This document shows positions 26,615 to 36,514 of a DNA stretch of 64,000 nt, piece after piece. Position 1 is the stretch's first letter; each line of letters begins with the position of its first letter. The notes beneath the pieces were generated by a model, which searched no databases, was not told where the DNA came from, and worked only from the letters and a program-made list of their open reading frames with translations. Source of the DNA: Emticicia soli (GTDB lineage Bacteria > Bacteroidota > Bacteroidia > Cytophagales > Spirosomataceae). Location of the stretch: contig NZ_JBBEWC010000001.1 in assembly GCF_037860775.1 (NCBI RefSeq), positions 496,001 through 560,000 of the forward strand, in the 5' to 3' direction. The position numbers and the translations under genes were made by a program.

Positions 26615-27476
26615 ATTTACAGTTATAAGTATATGTTTCTTGTTCATCGTATGTTTCAGTGCTACTTTTCCGAGTCGCTGTCATTTTTGAAGGAAATCCT
26701 TCGGGAGTGTATTCATATTTATATGTCAATGATTCCATTTCTCCACTAAAAAAGACTAGTGCAGAAGAAGACGTTATATTATTTGAATTATAATAATAGG
26801 TCATATTTTCTCCAAACATCGCACCTGCAATTACTAATGGCAATGAGTGTTTAGATATATTAGAATTCAAAAAAACGTTCGATTTATCATCAAAGCTTAT
26901 GTTCTCTAATACTGTCTGCTTACCAGTTCCTATATCTACCATTACCTTTTTAATGTTAGATTTATTATCATACTCAAAAATGAAATCCAGATTTCCTTCT
27001 TCTGATACCCCTTGAATTTTTTCAACTAAGCCTTTTGAATTTGTTGTATAAATATATTCAGAAAATGAAAGTGAGAAAAATGTATTTTGCGCATCATATT
27101 TTACTTTAGTAATATTACCTTTAGCATCATACTGGTATTGAAAAGTTTCTTTTCCATCAGAATTTATTACCATTTTAGTAAGGAGTCCGTTAGTATCATA
27201 TTCATAGTTTGTAATATCGCCATCTTCATCTTTACTTTCTAATAAGTTTTGGGCATTATACTTAAATATAGTTTTGTATTCTGCTTCATCTGAGGTATAA
27301 ATCATTTCATTTAGATAACACTTTTTAGCATTGCTACCATTGCTTCCATTAGTACCGTCAGGGTTATTCGTCTTACCAGTTCCATCAGGATTAGCAAGAA
27401 TTACATCTTCTTTACAAGAAATCATTATGAATGTTGATAAAGCAGCTATAATCAACAGCAGTAAAGTTTTTTTCAT
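26613..27476 (-). CDS. Lipoprotein with RHS/YD-like repeats
   Basis: 287 aa. Signal peptide and lipobox (FIMISC, about Cys21), then an Asp/Asn/Gly-rich spacer with a repeated NPDGT unit. The body is made of degenerate YD repeats of about 20 residues: FKYNAQNLLESKDEDGDITNYEYD, TNGLLTKMVINSDGKETFQYQYD, AKGNITKVKYD, FEYDNKSNIKKV. YD repeats form beta-strand wraps in RHS proteins, but no toxin or core domain is present, so this is a stand-alone surface lipoprotein. Its function is unknown. Confidence 0.8.
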   Translation of the reverse strand: MKKTLLLLIIAALSTFIMISCKEDVILANPDGTGKTNNPDGTNGSNGSNAKKCYLNEMIYTSDEAEYKTIFKYNAQNLLESKDEDGDITNYEYDTNGLLTKMVINSDGKETFQYQYDAKGNITKVKYDAQNTFFSLSFSEYIYTTNSKGLVEKIQGVSEEGNLDFIFEYDNKSNIKKVMVDIGTGKQTVLENISFDDKSNVFLNSNISKHSLPLVIAGAMFGENMTYYYNSNNITSSSALVFFSGEMESLTYKYEYTPEGFPSKMTATRKSSTETYDEQETYTYNCK

Positions 27477-27512
27477 ATAGAGGTATTATTTAGATTTTTT
27501 TAATTCAGCGTG

Positions 27513-27520
27513 CAAAAGTA
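27513..27520 (-). promoter_or_regulatory. TAnnTTTG element for the YD-repeat lipoprotein gene
   Basis: TACTTTTG on the minus strand, 36 bp before the ATG. Confidence 0.45.
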
Positions 27521-27592
27521 CAAAAAAACACTGGCATCACAATTTTTTCGCCTAACTGTGCTGTCATAATGTGTTCAATATCAAAAATTTAG

Positions 27593-28375
27593 CTATTTAC
27601 CTCTAAACGCTGCTTTCCTTTTTTGCAGAAATGCCATTACGCCCTCAGCAAAGTCATGTGTTTTTCCCAATAAATCCTGGTTCACAGCTTCTTGCTCCAA
27701 TATCTCTTCAAGATTACTGTTTAAAGATTGGTTTAAGACTTTTTTCATCAGCCCAATAGATTTGGTGGCTGCGGTTTTGTAAGTATCTACCAATTCGTTT
27801 ACGGCCTTATCAAGCTCGGCGTAAGGTACGGCTTTACTTACCAGCCCTATGTTCAGGGCTTCGTCCATAAATACTTTGCGGCCAGTACTGCAAAGCTCAA
27901 ATGCTTTTTGCATACCTACCATGCGTGGTAGAAAAAACATAGAACCTGCATCTGGCATTAAGCCAATACCTACAAAAAGCTCACTCATGTAAGCATCTTT
28001 ATTAGCAATTATTACATCGCAGGCCAAAGCTAAAGACATACCCGCTCCGGTAGCAATCCCATTAAGCCTACACACAACAGGTTTCTCGGCATTTCTGATA
28101 GCCCTAATCATTGGATTATAATTATCTCTCAACGATTCGCCTAATGACATAAGCCCTTTATCTAAACCTGCCTTCAGGTCGGCTCCCGAACAGAATGCTT
28201 TTTCTCCAACACCGGTTATTACAATAGCTCTTATTGTTGGGTCATGACTTGCCGTTTCAAGCGCATTTGTTATCTCTCTTATTAATTCAGTACTTAAGGC
28301 GTTATAGACTTGTGGTCTATTAAGAGTAATGGTTGCTGCGCCTTCTGAAACCTCGAAGATTATATGTTCATACAT
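27593..28375 (-). CDS. Enoyl-CoA hydratase/isomerase family protein (PaaG-like)
   Basis: 260 aa crotonase-fold enzyme. The start ATITLNRPQVYNALS, the oxyanion loop GEKAFCSGADLKAG and the second oxyanion/active-site stretch NGIATGAGMSLALACDVIIA are all present. GLMPDAGSMFFLPRMVG resembles the PaaG branch (PDSGG-type) more than classic hydratases with GTIPGAGGTQ. Family members hydrate or isomerise enoyl-CoA in fatty-acid or phenylacetate breakdown. No other paa or beta-oxidation gene is nearby, so the substrate is open. Confidence 0.9.
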   Translation of the reverse strand: MYEHIIFEVSEGAATITLNRPQVYNALSTELIREITNALETASHDPTIRAIVITGVGEKAFCSGADLKAGLDKGLMSLGESLRDNYNPMIRAIRNAEKPVVCRLNGIATGAGMSLALACDVIIANKDAYMSELFVGIGLMPDAGSMFFLPRMVGMQKAFELCSTGRKVFMDEALNIGLVSKAVPYAELDKAVNELVDTYKTAATKSIGLMKKVLNQSLNSNLEEILEQEAVNQDLLGKTHDFAEGVMAFLQKRKAAFRGK

Positions 28376-28524
28376 AATTGATAATCAAGTTTTTATTTAA
28401 CTTTATAATTTATCTTGTCTAAAAATTGTTATATTATTTAGAGAATTAATAGACAAAATTGCCAACTAATGTGAATCCGCAAAACATTTTTATTTAAATT
28501 TTATAGTAATTCACATTGATGCAA

Positions 28525-28532
28525 TATATTTG
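28525..28532 (+). promoter_or_regulatory. TAnnTTTG element for kup
   Basis: TATATTTG, 26 bp before the ATG at 28558. Upstream in-frame TTG/ATG codons at 28516 and 28519 lie before the expected transcription start. Confidence 0.5.
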
Positions 28533-28557
28533 CAAACTTTTTTTAAAATTTCTCCAA

Positions 28558-30546
28558 ATGGAAGTTAATCAACCATTGAATGGTAATGGTAGTGGTAATC
28601 ACCACCATAATCTTGACAAAGTTTCAGCTGCTGGGCTCCTCATCGCATTAGGTATTGTTTTTGGCGACATCGGTACATCTCCTTTGTATGTATTGAAAGC
28701 TATTGCCGGAACAGAAGTGGTTGATGAAGAAATTATTCTCGGTGCTTTATCTTGTGTGTTCTGGACTCTGACACTACAAACCACTTTTAAGTATGTTGTT
28801 CTTATTCTGAGAGCCGATAATAGGGGTGAAGGGGGTATTTTCTCATTATACACACTTGTGCGCCGCCATGCCAAGTGGCTTACTATTCCGGCAATTATCG
28901 GGGGTAGTACCATGTTGGCAGATAGTGTCATTACCCCTCCTATTTCCGTTTCATCCGCTATTGAGGGGCTTACAAAAATATATCCTGACATTCAAACTGT
29001 ACCGATTGTCATCGTTATTTTATCTATTTTGTTTCTGGTTCAAGCCTTAGGTACGAATGTAGTTGGAAAGGCTTTTGGGCCTATTATGCTTATCTGGTTT
29101 TTAATGCTGGGTACGTTTGGTATTATAAATGTGGTAAAAGATTTTGAAGTATTAAAAGCTATTAATCCTATGTATGGGTTAAGGCTTTTAACGCATCATC
29201 CGGGAGGTTTTTTCTTGTTGGGTTCGGTATTCTTATGTACTACAGGGGCAGAAGCACTTTATTCAGACATGGGCCACGTTGGGCGTAGCAATATCCGGAT
29301 TATGTGGATATTTGTTAAATTATGTTTATTGCTAAACTATTTTGGGCAAGGCGTTTATGTGATGAGCCTGAAAGGCCAGACCATTGATGCCCGTAACCCA
29401 TTCTATGATATTATGCCGGAGTGGTTCTTGCCATTTGGTATTGGTATTGCTACTATGGCTGCTATTATTGCCAGCCAAGCTATGCTTACAGGGGTATTTA
29501 CCTTAATCTCGGAAGCAATCCGTTTGAACCTCTGGCCTAAAATAAAGATTAACTTCCCATCAGACCAGAAAGGCCAAATATATGTACCAAGTCTTAATAT
29601 GCTGCTCTATATTGGTTGTGTTGGCGTAGTTTTATACTTCCAAAAATCATCTTTAATGGAAGCTGCATACGGATTGTCCATTGTACTAACCATGATGATG
29701 ACTACCTTCTTGTTTAGCTATTACTTATATGCCAAGAAAGTAAATATGTGGATTATACTTGGCTATTTCTGTTTGTTTATATTTATTGAAACCTGCTTTC
29801 TGATTGCCAATTTACAGAAATTTACACATGGTGGCTGGGTGTCAATGCTTATTGCAGTTGTGATGATTGCAGTTATGTATATCTGGTTAAGTGCTTCTAA
29901 AATTAAAGCACGTTTGACAGAATATGAAAAACTAGATAAATATGTAGAATCTTTGAAAGAATTAAGCAAAGACATAACTGTACCAAAATATGCAACACAC
30001 CTTGTGTTTTTAAGTAATGCATCAAGAGCGACAGAAATTGAGAATAAGATTATATATTCTATTTTCCAGAAACGCCCTAAACGTGCCGATGTTTACTGGT
30101 TTGTGCATGTTGATACCCTCGACGACCCCTATACGATGGAATATAAAGTAAAAACTATTGCTCCTGACGATGTTTACAAGGTCAATTTCCGATTGGGTTT
30201 CCGTGTGCCAAATAAGATAAACTTATACTTTAAGAAAGTTTTGGAAGATATGGTAAAATGCGGTGAGGTAGACATCAGAAGCCGTTATGAATCTTTGAAT
30301 AAACACAATGTGATTGGCGACTTCCGTTTTGTTGTATTAGAGAAATTCCTTTCTTACGATAATCAACTTTCGTTCTTCGAAAACCTGATTATGAGAGCTT
30401 ATTTCTTTATTAAAGGATATACACCATCTGAAGATAAGTGGTTTGGGCTAGATAGCAGTTCGGTTAAAGTAGAAAAAGTACCGTTAGTAATACGCCAGGC
30501 CGAGAACGTTAATCTTAAACGTATTCCTTGGCAGGCTAATAGTTAA
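28558..30546 (+). CDS. kup: KUP/HAK/KT potassium uptake transporter
   Basis: 662 aa from the ATG at 28558. The family signature GIVFGDIGTSPLYVLKAI is near the N-terminus, followed by about 12 transmembrane helices (e.g. TEALYSDMGHVGRSNIR between helices, IASQAMLTGVFTLISEAIRLNLWPK) and a soluble C-terminal domain of about 200 residues. It imports K+ with protons. The longer frame (from 28516) would start upstream of the probable transcription start, so the shorter version beginning MEVNQPLNG is preferred. The N-terminus has a GSGNHHHN stretch. The SDR epimerase gene follows after 20 bp, probably on the same transcript. Confidence 0.96.
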   Translation: MEVNQPLNGNGSGNHHHNLDKVSAAGLLIALGIVFGDIGTSPLYVLKAIAGTEVVDEEIILGALSCVFWTLTLQTTFKYVVLILRADNRGEGGIFSLYTLVRRHAKWLTIPAIIGGSTMLADSVITPPISVSSAIEGLTKIYPDIQTVPIVIVILSILFLVQALGTNVVGKAFGPIMLIWFLMLGTFGIINVVKDFEVLKAINPMYGLRLLTHHPGGFFLLGSVFLCTTGAEALYSDMGHVGRSNIRIMWIFVKLCLLLNYFGQGVYVMSLKGQTIDARNPFYDIMPEWFLPFGIGIATMAAIIASQAMLTGVFTLISEAIRLNLWPKIKINFPSDQKGQIYVPSLNMLLYIGCVGVVLYFQKSSLMEAAYGLSIVLTMMMTTFLFSYYLYAKKVNMWIILGYFCLFIFIETCFLIANLQKFTHGGWVSMLIAVVMIAVMYIWLSASKIKARLTEYEKLDKYVESLKELSKDITVPKYATHLVFLSNASRATEIENKIIYSIFQKRPKRADVYWFVHVDTLDDPYTMEYKVKTIAPDDVYKVNFRLGFRVPNKINLYFKKVLEDMVKCGEVDIRSRYESLNKHNVIGDFRFVVLEKFLSYDNQLSFFENLIMRAYFFIKGYTPSEDKWFGLDSSSVKVEKVPLVIRQAENVNLKRIPWQANS

Positions 30547-30566
30547 TACACTTTAAAAATTCATAT

Positions 30567-31628
30567 ATGCGTATTTTAATTACAGGAGGCGCCGGATTTG
30601 TAGGTTCGTCTTTAGCTATTGCGTTAAAACAAAATTATCCATCTTACGAAATCTTTTGTCTAGATAATCTGAGAAGAAAAGGATCTGAGCTTAATGTAGC
30701 CCGACTAACAAAACAAGGAATCAGCTTTATCCACGGTGATATTCGTAATAAAGAAGATTTTGATTCTTTACCAATTGTTGATTCTGTTATTGAAGCCTCG
30801 GCCGAGCCATCAGTATTAGCAGGTTTAAATGGGTCGCCCGATTACCTGATGAATACCAACTTATTCGGAACTGTAAACTGTCTTAACTACGCTGTTAAGT
30901 GTAAAGCAAGTTTTATATTTTTATCTACAAGCCGTATTTATCCAATCAAAACACTTGAAACCTTAGATTTTATAGAATCTGAAACACGTTTTGAATTGAC
31001 TGATAATCAGAAAATAAAAGGTGTTTCGGCCAAAGGTATTGCTGAGGATTTTCCGCTTGAAGGCCCAAGGTCTTTGTATGGTACAACAAAACTGGCATCA
31101 GAATTAATTATTCAAGAATACAACGAGTTTTATAACCTCAAAACAGTTATCAACCGTTGTGGTGTATTAACAGGCCCTTGGCAAATGGGTAAAGTTGACC
31201 AGGGAGTAATGGTACTCTGGATCGCCAAGCACTTCTTTGAGCAACAACTGGCTTACATTGGTTATGGTGGTAGTGGGAAACAAACACGTGATATGCTTCA
31301 CGTGGCAGACTTATACCGCTTGATAGACTGGCAGCTTCATAACATTGATAAAGTAAACGGCGAAACCATGAATGCCGGTGGAGGGGTAGAAGTAAGTGCC
31401 TCATTGCAAGAGCTTACTGCTATATGCCAGAGAATAACAGGTAAAACTATACCTATCAACAAGGTAGCAGAAAATCGCCCGGCAGATATTCGATTGTATG
31501 TAACTGATAATACGAAAGTAACCGCTCTTACAGGCTGGAAACCTGAAATAGGCATTGAACAGATTGTAGAAGAAATAACGGCCTGGTTAGCTGAAAACAG
31601 AGAAGCGCTAGAGCCAATACTTAAATAA
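30567..31628 (+). CDS. NAD-dependent epimerase/dehydratase, CDP-paratose 2-epimerase-like
   Basis: 353 aa extended SDR. It has the nucleotide-binding motif TGGAGFVGSS at the N-terminus, a DNLRRKGSELN stretch like that of the CDP-paratose/tyvelose epimerase group, EASAEPSV, the Ser-Thr-Ser active-site strand FLSTSRIY, and the catalytic YGTTK (Tyr-x-x-x-Lys). It acts on a nucleotide sugar for polysaccharide or glycoprotein decoration; the exact sugar cannot be told. No other sugar-nucleotide or glycosyltransferase genes are adjacent. It is coupled to kup (20-bp gap) without an obvious functional link. Confidence 0.88.
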   Translation: MRILITGGAGFVGSSLAIALKQNYPSYEIFCLDNLRRKGSELNVARLTKQGISFIHGDIRNKEDFDSLPIVDSVIEASAEPSVLAGLNGSPDYLMNTNLFGTVNCLNYAVKCKASFIFLSTSRIYPIKTLETLDFIESETRFELTDNQKIKGVSAKGIAEDFPLEGPRSLYGTTKLASELIIQEYNEFYNLKTVINRCGVLTGPWQMGKVDQGVMVLWIAKHFFEQQLAYIGYGGSGKQTRDMLHVADLYRLIDWQLHNIDKVNGETMNAGGGVEVSASLQELTAICQRITGKTIPINKVAENRPADIRLYVTDNTKVTALTGWKPEIGIEQIVEEITAWLAENREALEPILK

Positions 31629-31670
31629 AATAGAAAAGCCTTTCAGAAATTCTGAAAGGCTTTTCTATTT
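31628..31670. terminator. Perfect bidirectional terminator between the epimerase gene and hemE
   Basis: A 21-base inverted repeat (31628-31648 with 31650-31670) centred at 31649. The last base of the + strand stop and the hemE stop (31669-31671) lie at its ends. A- and T-runs serve both directions. Confidence 0.9.
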
Positions 31671-32694
31671 ATGCCGAGTATGCTTTTACGGTTTCAAAGA
31701 AACACTTCACTTTTTCAGGGTCGGTATCAGGGTAAACACCATGCCCTAAATTGGCTATGTAGCGTTGTGTGCCAAAAGCCTCTAGCATTTGCTTGGTTTC
31801 TTTTTCTATCTCCTTAAAAGATGCATATAAAACGCATGGGTCAAGATTTCCTTGCAAAGTTTTATTAGGCAACATCTCTCTCGACTCTCTTATATCCATG
31901 TTCCAGTCTAGCCCAACCACATCGCAATTTAGTTTTGCCATATCTTTGCGGGCAAAGAATGCGCCTTTGGCAAAAACTGTAACAGGCACATCGTTAATAG
32001 CATCGCAAATTTGCGCTATATAGGGTAAAGAGAATTTTCTGTATTGCTCTGGCGATAGTACACCAGCCCAAGAGTCGAAAACCTGCACTAAATCGGCTCC
32101 GTGGCGCACTTGAGCTTTCAGATAACTAATTGTACTGTCGGTTATCTTTTGTAGTAACAGATGAGCTAATTCGGGCTCAGAATACAACATCTTCTTGGCA
32201 GCCGAGAAAGTCTTAGAGCCTTTACCTTCTATCATATAACAAAAAATAGTAAATGGTGCTCCGGCAAAGCCAATAAGTGGCACCCGGCCATTCAGTTCTT
32301 TTTTTACTATATCTAAAGCTGCCAGTACATAACCCAGGTCGGTTTCAGGGTCGCTTACTTTCAGCGCATCAATATCTTGTTTCGTTTGGATAGTCTTCGG
32401 AAAAATCGGCCCTTTGGCTTCAACCATTTCGTAGGGTAAGCCCATAGCTTCGGGCACTACCAGTATATCAGAGAAAATGATTGCTGCATCGGTTTTCAGA
32501 ATATCAACAGGCTGAATAGTTACCTCAGCCGCCAGTTCGGGTGTAGTAGCTAGTTTTATAAAACTTCCTGCCTGTGCTCTTACGGCACGGTATTCGGGTA
32601 AGATTCGGCCAGCCTGGCGCATCATCCAAACGGGCACACGCTCTACGTGCTCACCCTTTGCCGCACGTAAAAGCAAATCATTCTGTAATTTCAT
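31669..32694 (-). CDS. hemE: Uroporphyrinogen decarboxylase
   Basis: 341 aa. It decarboxylates uroporphyrinogen III to coproporphyrinogen III in haem synthesis. The family hallmarks are present: PVWMMRQAGRILPEYRAVR at the N-terminus (usually GRYLPEY; Ile replaces Tyr here), FSDILVVPEAMG, GFAGAPFTIFCYMIEG, VQVFDSWAGVLSP and NLGHGVYPDTDPEKV. A TATCTTTG promoter element lies only 4-5 bases before the ATG, so the transcript may be leaderless. It stands alone, not with other hem genes. Confidence 0.98.
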   Translation of the reverse strand: MKLQNDLLLRAAKGEHVERVPVWMMRQAGRILPEYRAVRAQAGSFIKLATTPELAAEVTIQPVDILKTDAAIIFSDILVVPEAMGLPYEMVEAKGPIFPKTIQTKQDIDALKVSDPETDLGYVLAALDIVKKELNGRVPLIGFAGAPFTIFCYMIEGKGSKTFSAAKKMLYSEPELAHLLLQKITDSTISYLKAQVRHGADLVQVFDSWAGVLSPEQYRKFSLPYIAQICDAINDVPVTVFAKGAFFARKDMAKLNCDVVGLDWNMDIRESREMLPNKTLQGNLDPCVLYASFKEIEKETKQMLEAFGTQRYIANLGHGVYPDTDPEKVKCFFETVKAYSA

Positions 32695-32698
32695 GCCG

Positions 32699-32706
32699 CA
32701 AAGATA
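32699..32706 (-). promoter_or_regulatory. TAnnTTTG element abutting the hemE start
   Basis: TATCTTTG on the minus strand, with its last base 5 positions from the A of the hemE ATG. Transcription would begin at or near the start codon. Confidence 0.45.
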
Positions 32707-32732
32707 AACTAAAAGGCTTATTTTTCAATGCA

Positions 32733-32761
32733 TAAAAAAAGCCACGAGCATTGCTCATGGC
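32733..32761 (-). terminator. Terminator of the thioredoxin-like gene
   Basis: GCCACGAGCA (32741-32750) pairs with TGCTCATGGC (32752-32761). On the minus strand a run of seven T follows. Confidence 0.8.
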
Positions 32762-32807
32762 AGGTAATCAACTGAAAGTCATTGTCTTTTACTAGGTGTT
32801 CTTGACT

Positions 32808-33284
32808 TTAATTATTTACAGCGGTTGACGTTAAAAAATCCTTTGTAATGCGGGATTTATTTTTTTCCAGTTCTCTCTTTAAGAAGTAGGCCGGAAAAAA
32901 GCCTTTAAATCTATTAATATATTTATTTTTTGAATCTAACAAAACAAGGGTTGGATACGCATCAATGTTGTAACGGTCGGCAATATCCATACCGTCAAAG
33001 GTATCAATATTAACTTTATATACCAAAAAGTTTTTGTTAATATATGCGGCAAAATCTGGGTCTGCAAAAGTTTCATTTTCCATTTTGCGGCAGGGAATAC
33101 ACCACGTTGCCCAGAACTCTAGTATAATTGGCTTTTTTTGTTTTCTCGATTCCCGAAGCAAATCATCATAAGTACCATCATAAAACCTTACTTCGCTTGT
33201 ATTATTTTTTTTATCACTTTTGTAAGAAGCCAACATCACTAGGGCAATTCCTACGAAACCTAATACTTTGAGTTTCATTTTCAT
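32808..33284 (-). CDS. Membrane-anchored or periplasmic thioredoxin-fold protein
   Basis: 158 aa. The hydrophobic N-terminus (LKVLGFVGIALVMLAS) is a signal or anchor sequence without a lipobox Cys. The rest is a thioredoxin domain of the DsbD-gamma/Thioredoxin_7 type: KKPIILEFWATWCIPCRKMENETFADPDF with the redox pair in WCIPC, and YNIDAYPTLVLLD with the cis-Pro. It probably reduces or isomerises disulfides, or takes part in cytochrome maturation, in the periplasm. It is a single gene with its own terminator. Confidence 0.88.
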   Translation of the reverse strand: MKMKLKVLGFVGIALVMLASYKSDKKNNTSEVRFYDGTYDDLLRESRKQKKPIILEFWATWCIPCRKMENETFADPDFAAYINKNFLVYKVNIDTFDGMDIADRYNIDAYPTLVLLDSKNKYINRFKGFFPAYFLKRELEKNKSRITKDFLTSTAVNN

Positions 33285-33425
33285 GTACGTTATTGTTAAT
33301 AAATGGGGTCATAAAACACGCTAAAGACCCTAAAACTGATATTTTTAATCAATTACAAATATTAAGCCATTTTTTTCCTGATTTTTGTAAGCACCTTTGA
33401 TAACGAATAAATACAACGCTTAATT

Positions 33426-34220
33426 ATGAAGATTTCAATGATTGGTGCAGGTAACGTGGCCTGGCATTTGAGCATTGCTTTTGAAAACCACCATCATCAG
33501 GTTTGTGAAGTGTTTAGCCGCCAGCAATCAAAAGCGAAGGCGCTTACGGCTATGTTATATCAGGCAGAGGCCAAAACAGACCTCGACTTTTCGGATAGTA
33601 AAGCCGAGCTTTTTATACTGGCAGTAGCCGACGATGCCATAGCCGAGGTATGCTCTATGCTGGTCTTACCCGAAAATGCCATACTGGCTCATACCTCAGG
33701 AACAAAAAGTCTTGAAGACCTACAAAAGCTAATAGGCTCGTTTCATGATTTACCAATCAGGTGTGCAGTTTTTTACCCACTCATGACTTTCAGTAAACAA
33801 AAAAAGATGCAACTGAAAGAAGTACCTTTTTGCATAGAGTCTGATGATGCAGAGGCCGAAAGTCAATTAGTTAGACTCGCACAAGGAATGAGTAATACTG
33901 TATATCTGGTAAGCTCACAAGAACGAAAAGTATTACACGTAGCGGCTGTTTTTGCTTGCAACTTTACTAATCATTTAATGGCATTGGCCAAAGAAATTAC
34001 AAATGATGAAGATCTGGAGTTTGATTTATTGAAGCCGCTTATCAGAGAAACATTCCAGAAGGCGCTAGCAGCCGAGCATCCGGCCGATGTGCAAACAGGC
34101 CCGGCAGTTAGGGGAGATAAATCAACCATTAATAATCATTTGGTTTATTTAAACAACCGACCTGATTTATTTGAGATATATGAGATTATGAGCGAGAGTA
34201 TTCAGCAATGGCATGCTTAA
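33426..34220 (+). CDS. Rossmann-fold/DUF2520 protein (NADP-binding dehydrogenase-like)
   Basis: 264 aa. The N-terminal NAD(P)-binding motif MIGAGNVAWHLSIAF is followed by a domain like pyrroline-5-carboxylate reductase and 6-phosphogluconate dehydrogenases (FILAVADDAIAEV, LAHTSGTKSLEDL, CAVFYPLMTFSK). The C-terminal helical DUF2520 ends in HLVYLNNRPDLFEIYEIMS. The fold suggests an oxidoreductase; no substrate is established for the family. It is monocistronic and convergent with fbaA across a hairpin. Confidence 0.9.
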   Translation: MKISMIGAGNVAWHLSIAFENHHHQVCEVFSRQQSKAKALTAMLYQAEAKTDLDFSDSKAELFILAVADDAIAEVCSMLVLPENAILAHTSGTKSLEDLQKLIGSFHDLPIRCAVFYPLMTFSKQKKMQLKEVPFCIESDDAEAESQLVRLAQGMSNTVYLVSSQERKVLHVAAVFACNFTNHLMALAKEITNDEDLEFDLLKPLIRETFQKALAAEHPADVQTGPAVRGDKSTINNHLVYLNNRPDLFEIYEIMSESIQQWHA

Positions 34221-34225
34221 AAAAA

Positions 34226-34255
34226 GAAAGTCATCAGTATAAACTGATGACTTTC
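34226..34255. terminator. Terminator between the DUF2520 gene and fbaA
   Basis: A 13-bp perfect stem (34226-34238 with 34243-34255). The T-run is on the minus strand (fbaA side), but it can act on both convergent transcripts. Confidence 0.8.
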
Positions 34256-34283
34256 ATCTATTAACTATTGCTTAGGTATTATA

Positions 34284-35366
<1,083 letters not shown>

Positions 35367-35546
35367 GTTAAGTTTTTTGAATTTTAAAAAGAAAAAATGT
35401 TATTATAATTGTAGATGAAGCCAATTAAAGAAATTTTACGCAAATTATGTATTTTTAAAAAATATTAATACAGAAAATACCGAAAACTTTGCTGAGGCAA
35501 CATCAGTTTTAATCTATTCTAAATAAGTGATTTAGCAGATAAGGTT

Positions 35547-36473
35547 CTATTTTTTCTCATACAAAGCCTGAATATCAGCCGGAATTTCAATTTCCTTTAT
35601 GGTTGATTTCTTCTTATCTGTTATTCTCCATCTGTGCAACCATGAAAAACCACCTTTGGCAAGCACAGTATCTTTGTGTTGATACACCTCATCTTGCAAG
35701 GCTTCGTCTAGCGTAATAAACGTAAAACCCTTATCGGTCATAACCTTACAAAGCTCGTCGAAATAGTCGGCGTTGAGTGCATTGGCATGGCATAAGAAAA
35801 TATGCTTGATTGGGCGGCCTATTACTTCTTGTGTATATTTAATGTAGTAGTCGAAATAATCGCTGTTATGCTGTATGTATTTTTCGGCAATGGTTTTCAT
35901 AAGGTCTTTGTTACCTGCCTTCATAGCATCCATATAGACTTTGTTAAAATACCAGTCGTCGGCCTCTATTGTTACCGGAGCATTAATATAATTGTGGTCT
36001 TTCAATACTTTCTCGAAACCATATCGCTTAACGCTATCGGCACCTACCTGTAAGAACGGATATCTGAAATACTTCTTCGGCTGCTTATACTTTTTATTGA
36101 GTTCGGTTGTTATCACTTCACCTTTTAGCAACTCTGTTTTATAATCTTCCAGCGGTGTTGTAGTAAGCGAAGGGTGGGAGAAAGTATGGTTTCCTAACTG
36201 ATTACCATTGATAAGCCATTTTTCTAACATAGCTACTCGTGCATCAATCTCACCTAAGCGCATCACCGTTTTTTCGTTTACAAAACCTACTGCCTTAATC
36301 TTGTGTTTCTTTATTTTAGCCAGTAATTTATCGGTTGATTCTTGTGCGTGCTTGAGTGATAACTCTTGTACAAATGGTAGGTCGTCAATAGTTATGGCTA
36401 TCTGATATTGCGCCTTAACATTTAATACCAAGAAAAAAGCGAATAAAATTTTTAAGTTTGATAGTTTTTTCAT
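35547..36473 (-). CDS. Exported polysaccharide deacetylase family protein
   Basis: 308 aa. Signal peptide (MKKLSNLKILFAFFLVLNVKA), then a NodB-type deacetylase fold: motif 1 AITIDDLP (Asp30-Asp31), motif 2 GNHTFSHPSL supplying the two metal-binding His, motif 3 KYFRYPFLQVG and a late FLCHANALNADYF. Such enzymes remove N- or O-acetyl groups from chitin, peptidoglycan or other glycans in the periplasm or outside. The substrate is unknown. It follows the SGNH hydrolase gene but is separated from it by a terminator. Confidence 0.9.
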   Translation of the reverse strand: MKKLSNLKILFAFFLVLNVKAQYQIAITIDDLPFVQELSLKHAQESTDKLLAKIKKHKIKAVGFVNEKTVMRLGEIDARVAMLEKWLINGNQLGNHTFSHPSLTTTPLEDYKTELLKGEVITTELNKKYKQPKKYFRYPFLQVGADSVKRYGFEKVLKDHNYINAPVTIEADDWYFNKVYMDAMKAGNKDLMKTIAEKYIQHNSDYFDYYIKYTQEVIGRPIKHIFLCHANALNADYFDELCKVMTDKGFTFITLDEALQDEVYQHKDTVLAKGGFSWLHRWRITDKKKSTIKEIEIPADIQALYEKK

Positions 36474-36474
36474 A

Positions 36475-36504
36475 ATAAAAAAGCCACTGCTTTAACAGTG
36501 GCTT
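36475..36504 (-). terminator. Terminator of the SGNH hydrolase gene
   Basis: AAGCCACTG (36481-36489) pairs with CAGTGGCTT (36496-36504). On the minus strand a T-run follows; 10 bp after the stop. Confidence 0.8.
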
Positions 36505-36514
36505 GAGGGTATAT

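Noticed and set aside
28846..28854. Exact DnaA-type box TTATACACA in kup
   Set aside because: Isolated and in coding sequence; no cluster.
31294..31309. TGCTTCACGTGGCAGA in the epimerase gene, parS-like
   Set aside because: Three mismatches including conserved half-site bases.
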